30,194 bases of DNA from Triparma columacea (Eukaryota; Sar; Bolidophyceae; Parmales; Triparmaceae). This document shows, one piece after another, positions 1 through 6,454 of this stretch (position 1 is its first letter; the number at the start of each line of letters is the position of its first letter). The stretch lies in contig BRYA01000137.1 of the NCBI GenBank assembly GCA_030267965.1, forward strand, positions 13,048 to 43,241. The letters are read 5' to 3'. Made by a program: the position numbers and the translations under genes. The notes under the pieces are model-generated. The model made no database searches and had not been told where the DNA came from. It saw only the letters and a program-made list of their open reading frames with translations.

Positions 1-1
1 A

Positions 2-385
2 GGGGGGGGAGATGAGGGCGAGGTGGGGGGGGTTATAACAGGACCTAGGTTAGGAGGTCTCGTTGGTGGGGGGGTCGTCGGAGATCATGATTATTCACCG
101 ACGTCACCACCACCTTCTTCCGCCGTCTTACTTGGCTCGGGAGGAGGAACGGGGGGGACGGGAGGGGAGGGGGGGAGGAGGAGCTCTGTTACTTTTAGTG
201 GTAGGAAGATATCCTTCTCACCACCACCTTCTAAACACAAGGGGAAGGGGGGTGAGGATGTGGTTGGTGGAGGAGGTGGAGGAGGATTAGTAGGAGGTGG
301 CGGTGGTGATGGTGAAGGAGGAACTGGGAGAGGAGATGTTAGGGAGGACCAAGGTACGGAGGATATGTATGACGTTGCGCTGTAG
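2..385 (+). CDS. C-terminal part of a glycine-rich low-complexity protein (partial)
   Basis: This frame is open from the first bases of the window to a TAG at 383-385 and contains no credible ATG start, so it can only be the 3' end of a gene that begins outside. The translation is dominated by Gly runs, with Ser/Pro-rich and Lys-rich patches and an acidic end (residues EDMYDVAL). No domain is recognisable. The region is purine-rich with G-runs, so an accidental open frame in biased sequence is quite possible. I cannot assign a function. Confidence 0.3.
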   Translation, partial: GGGDEGEVGGVITGPRLGGLVGGGVVGDHDYSPTSPPPSSAVLLGSGGGTGGTGGEGGRRSSVTFSGRKISFSPPPSKHKGKGGEDVVGGGGGGGLVGGGGGDGEGGTGRGDVREDQGTEDMYDVAL

Positions 386-428
386 TTTGGAGGAGGCAGT
401 GGGGTAGGGGGGGTTTACGTTTTTCTTT

Positions 429-450
429 TGTGTGTGTGTTGTGTGTGTGT
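429..450. repeat. (TG)n microsatellite
   Basis: A run of TG dinucleotides with one interruption lies in the AT-rich gap (386-661) between the Gly-rich frame and the zinc-finger gene. The gap holds nothing else I can recognise. Confidence 0.9.
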
Positions 451-661
451 TTGTTATTTTTAAAGATATTTCTTTTCTTTATTATTTGCACTATTTATAC
501 ACCTATAACACCGTCTTTTTTACGCCACGTTAGATTAGTAGCGTTAAAATAGCAGAATGTTTGCCCACAACCCCAAACCCTCTTCCGCAGCATTTTTTTG
601 GAACCACTTTGCCTAAGCTGTTACTGGAAAGTACCATCAAAAATACACTTGCTGGTCGAGC

Positions 662-2473
662 ATGTCGGTGTTCAGTGAGAATATGGGGTGGCATATGGAC
701 ATATTTGCGCCAAATACCACCACCACAATAGATGAATTTGTGGTGGAAGAAATTGTATCGGAGGAACCAGGTGTCCTTCCTGCGTTTCAAGGACAGCACA
801 AGGATACAACGACGGTGGATGGTATCAAGGAAGCGGGAAACAAGAAGGTGGTTGAAGATGGTAACGTGGTACAGCATGATCTGCTTGTTTGCCAACCATG
901 TGGTGAGGATTTGAAGGTTGTTGCTGAAAGGAAGACCAACAGCAGTGGCGTTGGGGTGAATGGGCAGGTGGCTGCGAGGATGTATGAGTACAACAAGGAA
1001 GAGATAGATGAGAGGCCTTACCGCTGCCCGCAAGAAGGGTGTGAATATAAGGCGAAGGATAGAGGCAGCATCAAACTACACCTTGCTAGTATTCACGATA
1101 TTGGCGTAACATGGCATACATGCCCGCAAGAAGGGTGTGAATATAAGACGAAGCGGAGAAGCGAAATCAAGCGCCACCTAGCTGGTACTCACGATATTGG
1201 CGTAACCTGGCATACATGCCCACAAGAAGGGTGTGAATATAAGGCAAAGCGGAGAAGCAGCATCAAGACCCACCTTGCTAATATTCACAATATTGGCCCC
1301 TTTCAAGGAGGGAATAAGGGTGAATCGATAGCAGGTGGCGACGGAGGATCGGAAAGCGAGGTATTTGTTAAAGAGGGCAACGTGGTACGACATGAATTGC
1401 TTGTATGCCAACCATGTGATGAGGATGTGGAGGTTGTTGCTGAAAGGAAGACTAACAGCAGGAGCGACGAAGAATCTTGGGATGGTGACAATAATGGCGA
1501 AGAAGACTATGATGAGGACGATGAATCTTGCGATGGTGATGGTAATGGTGGTGAAAATGATAATGATGAATATGAGCCTGGGTATGAAGAGAAGTCTCAA
1601 TACGGTATTAGCACGATATGGTATAGATGCCCACAAGAGGGTTGTGAATATAAGGCGAAGAAGAGAGGTGACATCAAAAAGCACCTTGCTAATATTCATG
1701 CCATCGGTGTAACGTGGCATGTATGCCCGCAAGAGGGGTGTGGATATAAGACGAAGGACAGATCCAATATCAAGAGCCACCTTGCTCATATTCACGATAT
1801 TGGCGTAACAATGCATACATGCCCACAAGAGGGTTGTGAATATAAGGCAAAGGACAGAGGCAGCATCAGGACCCACCTTGCTGATATTCACGATATTGGC
1901 GTTACGTGGTATCCATGCCCGCAAGAAGGGTGTGAATATAAGACAAAGCAGAAAGGCCTAATCAAGCAGCACCTTGCAAATACTCACGATATTGGTGTAA
2001 CATGGCATACATGCCCGCAAGAAGGGTGTGATTATAAGGCGAAGATGAGAGCCCACATCAAGAACCACCTTGCTAGTATTCACGATATTGGCGTAACATG
2101 GCATACATGCCCTCAAGAAGGGTGTGATTATAAGGCGAAGATGAGAGCCCACATCAAGAACCACCTTGCTAGTATTCACGATATTGGCGTAACATGGCAT
2201 ACATGCCCGCAAGAAGGGTGTGAATATAAGGCGAAGCAGAGAGGCATGATCAAGAACCATCTTGCTAGTATTCACGATATTGGCGTAACATGGCATACAT
2301 GCCCGCAAGAAGGGTGTGAATATAAGGCGAAGCGGAGAGAAAACATCAAGGTCCACCTTGCTAATACTCACGATATTGGCGTAACGTGGCATCCATGCCC
2401 ACAAGAGGGTTGTGAATTTAAGGCCAAGCAGAGATCAACACTCAAGAAACACATTTCTAAGCATCGTGTATAA
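662..2473 (+). CDS. C2H2 zinc-finger protein with 12 tandem fingers
   Basis: Single-exon 603-residue frame starting at the first in-frame ATG and ending in TAA. Twelve fingers follow a C-x4-C-x12-H-x4-H pattern (the last is H-x3-H), in two blocks: three at about residues 122-209 and nine at about 322-601. Fingers are spaced exactly 32 residues apart by a linker of the type DIGVTWHT instead of the classical TGEKP. Residues 64-93 and 236-266 are copies of the same segment (core LLVCQPC followed by VVAERKTNS), so a whole leader-plus-finger module was probably duplicated. An acidic Asp/Glu/Asn stretch (about 270-312) separates the blocks. C2H2 arrays usually bind DNA or RNA in the nucleus; a transcription-factor role is inferred from that. 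Its 3' end faces the minus-strand gene ending at 2549, only 75 bp away. Confidence 0.9.
   Translation: MSVFSENMGWHMDIFAPNTTTTIDEFVVEEIVSEEPGVLPAFQGQHKDTTTVDGIKEAGNKKVVEDGNVVQHDLLVCQPCGEDLKVVAERKTNSSGVGVNGQVAARMYEYNKEEIDERPYRCPQEGCEYKAKDRGSIKLHLASIHDIGVTWHTCPQEGCEYKTKRRSEIKRHLAGTHDIGVTWHTCPQEGCEYKAKRRSSIKTHLANIHNIGPFQGGNKGESIAGGDGGSESEVFVKEGNVVRHELLVCQPCDEDVEVVAERKTNSRSDEESWDGDNNGEEDYDEDDESCDGDGNGGENDNDEYEPGYEEKSQYGISTIWYRCPQEGCEYKAKKRGDIKKHLANIHAIGVTWHVCPQEGCGYKTKDRSNIKSHLAHIHDIGVTMHTCPQEGCEYKAKDRGSIRTHLADIHDIGVTWYPCPQEGCEYKTKQKGLIKQHLANTHDIGVTWHTCPQEGCDYKAKMRAHIKNHLASIHDIGVTWHTCPQEGCDYKAKMRAHIKNHLASIHDIGVTWHTCPQEGCEYKAKQRGMIKNHLASIHDIGVTWHTCPQEGCEYKAKRRENIKVHLANTHDIGVTWHPCPQEGCEFKAKQRSTLKKHISKHRV
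1025..1288 (+). repeat. Zinc-finger repeat block 1 (3 units of 96 bp)
   Basis: Three head-to-tail 96-bp units, each encoding one C2H2 finger plus linker. Similarity extends to silent positions (for example ATTCACGATATTGGCGTAAC recurs), which points to recent duplication or gene conversion. Confidence 0.9.
1625..2464 (+). repeat. Zinc-finger repeat block 2 (9 units of 96 bp)
   Basis: Nine head-to-tail 96-bp units. The fifth and sixth (2012-2107 and 2108-2203) differ by a single base (CCCGCAAG versus CCCTCAAG) and encode identical fingers, so this is the most recent duplication in the array. Confidence 0.92.
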
Positions 2474-2548
2474 GTTGATTCATCTTAAGCAGAGTTGAAG
2501 CATCTCAACCTTTTATTTTTGCATAATGACTTCTCTTCCGAGTCTCTT

Positions 2549-3472
2549 TTATTTCTTCCCCCTCCCTACCCGTCTTTGTTTAATCATCCTCCCCCTTTCC
2601 TCCCCTCCTACCATTCCCCTCTCCAGTCCATCCTCATCCGTATCTTCCCTAACCAGTCCTCCTCCCAACTTCCCACCACCCCCCTGTTTCCTTTTCATAT
2701 TCCTCATCCTTTCCCTTCTTTCAATTTTCCTCTTATTCTTATCACCTCCTCTAACTTTAGTGTATACAACAATATTCCCCTCGTCATCTTCACCTTCCTC
2801 CTCCCCCACCCCCTCGGGGGTAGGGTTTACAGTGAATGTGAACTTCTTACTAGTAACCTTTGATACGTCAATCTTTGAGGAGGTTTTGGAGAGGGAGAGG
2901 ATTCTACGACGCTCTATCTCGGCCTTGAGGATATCGAGCATGTCGGAAGAGACGGTTCCGTCACCTTTTAAACCTGAGAGTAGGTTTGAGGAGATTGGGG
3001 GCAAATCTTCTTCTGCCATTTCTTCTTCCTCCTCTTCTTCTTCCTCCTCCTCCTCCTTCCTTCTCTTTTTGTCTTTGTTCTTCTTCTCCCTGTTTTCCTT
3101 AAGTTGTATTTTCCTCCGTCTCTCCTTTTCCTTTTTCTCTTCCTTTTCCTTAATTTTCCTATTCCTTTCATCCTCTCTTCCTCTCCTTTCGTTATCTCTA
3201 ATTGTGTTTATTTTATCTTCTGCTGTTTTTCGGCTAACTACTTCGACTTCTCCGTCGCTATCACTATCACTTTCTCCTTCGCTCTCCTTCATTTCCTTCA
3301 TCTCTTTCTCCTTCTCCTCTTGTTCATCATATCCCTCAAAGTCAGGGTCGAAGGTGATCTTGTTTGAGGTGTTATTAGGGGGTGTCTTGGGTGTATCTGT
3401 GGGTTTAGACGCTTTTCTATTGTTTTCAGACGCATGGGATGTATTAGATCTCGTAGATCGTGTATTAGGCAT
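2549..3472 (-). CDS. Highly charged coiled-coil protein, function unknown
   Basis: Frame of 307 residues from the ATG at 3472. An upstream in-frame ATG at 3532 would add 20 residues; I prefer 3472 because MPNTRSTRSN looks like a natural start. The N-terminal third is Ser/Thr/Asn-rich. The middle is Lys/Arg/Glu-rich and includes a pure Glu run followed by MAEEDLPPIS. A short helical stretch (about DMLDILKAEIERRR) and a basic Gly-rich end follow. The composition suggests a long helix or coiled coil with possible nuclear or nucleolar location, but no family is recognised. The opposite strand holds a long Ser/Phe/Leu frame that is just its complement. The gene converges with the zinc-finger gene. 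Confidence 0.6.
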   Translation of the reverse strand: MPNTRSTRSNTSHASENNRKASKPTDTPKTPPNNTSNKITFDPDFEGYDEQEEKEKEMKEMKESEGESDSDSDGEVEVVSRKTAEDKINTIRDNERRGREDERNRKIKEKEEKKEKERRRKIQLKENREKKNKDKKRRKEEEEEEEEEEEEMAEEDLPPISSNLLSGLKGDGTVSSDMLDILKAEIERRRILSLSKTSSKIDVSKVTSKKFTFTVNPTPEGVGEEEGEDDEGNIVVYTKVRGGDKNKRKIERRERMRNMKRKQGGGGKLGGGLVREDTDEDGLERGMVGGEERGRMIKQRRVGRGKK

Positions 3473-3991
3473 GATTTTTATTGGATGGAAATTGGGTGGA
3501 TTGGATGGGAGGTGGAAAAAAAGCTTTGGCAAAAGAAAATCTTATAGAATAGGTAAGGCTGGATAACAATGACAATAATAACCCTTATTGAGGCTTTCAC
3601 CAGTTGTTATCTGTCCTATTGTCGATTTTTATCTCCTATTCACGTCCAAGTTCAAGTTATTTCCCCTCTTCAATCACGGCCGAACACTGAGTTCATTGGG
3701 TTTGGATTTTTCGTCTCATAGACGCGATAATACTACTTTCGGCCATATTTACGATACTATTAGTATCATATTGGGGTTACTATAGGGCAGAAAACCGCCA
3801 TTGACGCCACAATGACACATCCTTGAGGGTCTCACCTCCATCACACCACACTAACCCTCCTGATTCCCGTCAATAATGTAGGAATTCGTTGAAGATTGAA
3901 GCTGTTAACGACAAGACTGTATAATAAATCCGGGGTTAAGGTTAGGTTACCAAAAGGACGGTATAAAAGATCCTCTCCATCCCTACTATAT
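3473..3991. other. Divergent intergenic region
   Basis: 519 bp between the starts of the charged minus-strand gene and the LRR gene. It is AT-rich and carries no credible frame. It should hold the promoters of both genes; the only motif-like sequence is the TATAAAA at 3962. Confidence 0.5.
3962..3969 (+). promoter_or_regulatory. TATA-like box before the LRR gene
   Basis: TATAAAAG lies about 30 bp upstream of the ATG at 3992. If it is functional, transcription would begin at or just before that ATG and leave almost no 5' UTR, so either the box is fortuitous or the leader is very short. Confidence 0.25.
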
Positions 3992-6199
3992 ATGAGTTTC
4001 TTTGGTTTTGTTGAATATGGGTACTCTCCCCTTCCAAAAACAGCAGTATACTCCGGAACAGGGAGCTTCAGAGGCAATCGTGAACTCACAGAAGTGACTT
4101 TTGCACAAGGAGTGACGTCGATTGCCGATGAAACCTTCAGGGGATGCTCCTCCCTCACGGCCATCACAATCCCAGACTCAATGACGAAGATTGGCGTTTA
4201 CGCCTTCCAAGGATGCTCCTCCCTCACGGCCATCACCATCCCGGACGGAGTGACGATAATTGGCGATGGCGCCTTCAAGGGATGCTCCTCCCTCGAGGCC
4301 ATCACCATCCCGGACGGAGTGACGATAATTGGAAATGGAACCTTCAGAGGATGCTCCTCCCTCACGGCCATCACCATCCCGGACGGACTAACGACGATTG
4401 GCTATGACGCCTTCAGGGGATGCTACTCCCTCACGGCTATCAACATCCCAGATGGAGTGACGATGATTGGCGAAGACGCCTTCGACGGATGCTCCTCCCT
4501 CATGGCCATCACAATTCCAGACGGAGTGAAGACGATTAGTGAGGGCGCCTTCTACAAATGCTCCTCCCTCACATTCATCACAATCCCAGACGGAGTAACG
4601 AAGATTGGCGATAGCGCCTTCTACGGATGCTCCTCCTTCACAGCCATCACCATCCCGGATGGAGTGACGTCGATTGGCGATCACGCCTTCCAAGACTGCT
4701 CCTCCCTCATGGCCATCACCATCCCAGACGGAGTGATGACGATTGGTGAATGCGCCTTCCAAGACTGCTCCTCCCTCACGGCTATCACCATCCCAGACAG
4801 AGTGACGATGATTGGCGAAGACGCCTTCAGGGAATGCTCCTCCCTCACGTCCATCACAATCCCTGACGGGTTGACGTCGATTGGCGATTACACCTTCTAC
4901 GGGTGCTCCTCCCTCACGGCCATCACCATCCCAGATGGAGTGACAACAATTGGCTATTGCGCCTTCAGGGAATGCTCCTCCCTCACGTCCATCACAATCC
5001 CGGACTCAGTGACAACGATTGGTGAGGGCGCCTTCAACGGATGCTCCTCCCTCACGGCCATCACCATCCCAGATGGAGTTACAACGATTGGCGAATATAC
5101 CTTCCACGGATGCTCCTCCCTCACAGACATCACCATCGCGGATGGAGTGACAACGATTGGCGAATGCGCCTTCCAAGACTGCTCCTCCCTCACGGCTATC
5201 ACAATCTTGGACTCTGTGACGATGATTAGTGAGGGCGCCTTCCAAGACTGCTCCTCCCTCACGGCCATCACAATCCCAGATGGAGTGACAACAATTGGCG
5301 ACCGCGCCTTCTCCGGATGCTTCTCCCTCACGGCCATCACCATCCCAGACGGAGTGACGTCGATTGGCGAATACGCCTTCCAAGGATGCTCTACCCTCAC
5401 GGCCATCACAATCCCGGATGGAGTGACAACGATTGGCGAATGCGCCTTCCAAGACTGCTCCTCCCTCACGGCCATCACCATCCCAGATGGAGTAACGATG
5501 ATTGGCGAAGACGCCTTCAGGGAATGCTCTTCCCTCACGGCCATCATCATCCCAGACGGATTGACGTCGATTGGTGATGGCGCCTTCCTCGAATGCTCTT
5601 CCCTCACGGCCATCATCATCCCTAATGGAGTGACAACGATTGGCGATGGCACCTTCCACGAATGCTCTTCCCTCACGGCCATCAACATCCCAGATGGAGT
5701 GACGTCAATTGGCGAATGCGCCTTCCAAGACTGCTCCTCCCTCACAGCCATCACCATCCCGGATGGAGTGACAACGATTGGCGAATGCGCCTTCCAAGAC
5801 TGCTCCTCCCTCACGGCCATCACCATCCCGGACTCAGTGACAAAGATTGGCGAAGACGCCTTCAGAGGATGTTCCGCCCTGACGAAACTCAGTCTATCTC
5901 CTGCTGTCTCCATCGGTGAAAACTGCTTCTTGGACTGCACCGCCCTAATCTCTGCTGCTGCCGATCAAAATATGTCGACTGTCAAGGACCTCCTCAATTC
6001 TAGGTGGCAACGCATACGCGAACGCGTCACCGCTCTTCTGTGCCTCAAGGGAACCTGGGATCACGTGGAGAATCCACCCAGGAGATCGGCTAGGAAGCGG
6101 AAGCGAACTGACGGAGTTGAAGCAGCACCGCTAAGGGTAACTGAGACACGTGAGAAGATCCCGAAAGTCTTGTGGAGAGTAATTCTGGAGTTTCTGTAA
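3992..6199 (+). CDS. BspA-type leucine-rich-repeat protein (LRR_5 family), 27 repeats
   Basis: 735 residues from the first in-frame ATG; the frame is open further upstream but only with non-ATG codons. Residues 30-649 are 27 consecutive 23-residue repeats with core ITIPDGVTTIG, then AF, then a Cys closing each unit: the BspA/TpLRR consensus. A tail of about 86 residues follows, with a basic patch RRSARKRKR (nuclear-localisation-like) and a terminal helix IPKVLWRVILEFL. No signal peptide or membrane segment is visible, so it is probably intracellular, unlike the surface BspA proteins of bacteria and trichomonads. These solenoids usually mediate protein-protein contacts; the partner is unknown. 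Many minus-strand frames over the array are reverse complements of the repeat. Confidence 0.9.
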   Translation: MSFFGFVEYGYSPLPKTAVYSGTGSFRGNRELTEVTFAQGVTSIADETFRGCSSLTAITIPDSMTKIGVYAFQGCSSLTAITIPDGVTIIGDGAFKGCSSLEAITIPDGVTIIGNGTFRGCSSLTAITIPDGLTTIGYDAFRGCYSLTAINIPDGVTMIGEDAFDGCSSLMAITIPDGVKTISEGAFYKCSSLTFITIPDGVTKIGDSAFYGCSSFTAITIPDGVTSIGDHAFQDCSSLMAITIPDGVMTIGECAFQDCSSLTAITIPDRVTMIGEDAFRECSSLTSITIPDGLTSIGDYTFYGCSSLTAITIPDGVTTIGYCAFRECSSLTSITIPDSVTTIGEGAFNGCSSLTAITIPDGVTTIGEYTFHGCSSLTDITIADGVTTIGECAFQDCSSLTAITILDSVTMISEGAFQDCSSLTAITIPDGVTTIGDRAFSGCFSLTAITIPDGVTSIGEYAFQGCSTLTAITIPDGVTTIGECAFQDCSSLTAITIPDGVTMIGEDAFRECSSLTAIIIPDGLTSIGDGAFLECSSLTAIIIPNGVTTIGDGTFHECSSLTAINIPDGVTSIGECAFQDCSSLTAITIPDGVTTIGECAFQDCSSLTAITIPDSVTKIGEDAFRGCSALTKLSLSPAVSIGENCFLDCTALISAAADQNMSTVKDLLNSRWQRIRERVTALLCLKGTWDHVENPPRRSARKRKRTDGVEAAPLRVTETREKIPKVLWRVILEFL
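4079..5938 (+). repeat. 69-bp tandem array coding for 27 LRR units
   Basis: Twenty-seven units of 69 bp, the last one codon shorter. Units 9-12 (4631-4906) and 19-22 (5321-5596) match in order: an ECAFQDC unit, then a TMIGEDAFREC unit, then a GLTSIGD unit. This suggests duplication of a block of about ten units (690 bp). Confidence 0.9.
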
Positions 6200-6433
6200 C
6201 TCTTTGTAGTTCTGTAACTCTCTTTGTTGTTCAATCAATCCGTTCAATTTGTTTTGTATTGAATGTGTAGTGAATGCAATTCCTTCACTCCTTTCTTCTT
6301 CTCTCCGGATTTCCTCCATTTATTTTCTTCCATCAAAATGGTCCACTTCTATAACTGATTTATATATTCCTGTGTTCATTTTGGCCGTAAATATAGGTGT
6401 ATAGGTGGATATATATACCATACACCTACATAT

Positions 6434-6449
6434 ACACACACACACACAC
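6434..6449. repeat. (AC)n microsatellite
   Basis: An AC-dinucleotide run immediately before the start codon of the SET-COMT gene, in the AT-rich 6200-6454 gap. The gap otherwise shows nothing recognisable. Confidence 0.9.
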
Positions 6450-6454
6450 GCATT

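Noticed and set aside
2526..3566. Long plus-strand frame rich in Ser, Phe and Leu
   Set aside because: It is the complement of the Glu/Lys-rich minus-strand gene; its composition is what the reverse of GAA/GAG/AAG codons gives, and no domain is visible.
3896..3991. 32 extra codons upstream of the LRR start
   Set aside because: This part begins with TTG and has no ATG before 3992. It also contains the TATA-like sequence, so it is more likely promoter or leader.
4954..5940. Minus-strand frames across the LRR array with apparent repeats
   Set aside because: They are the reverse complement of the 69-bp LRR units; their periodicity copies that of the coding strand.
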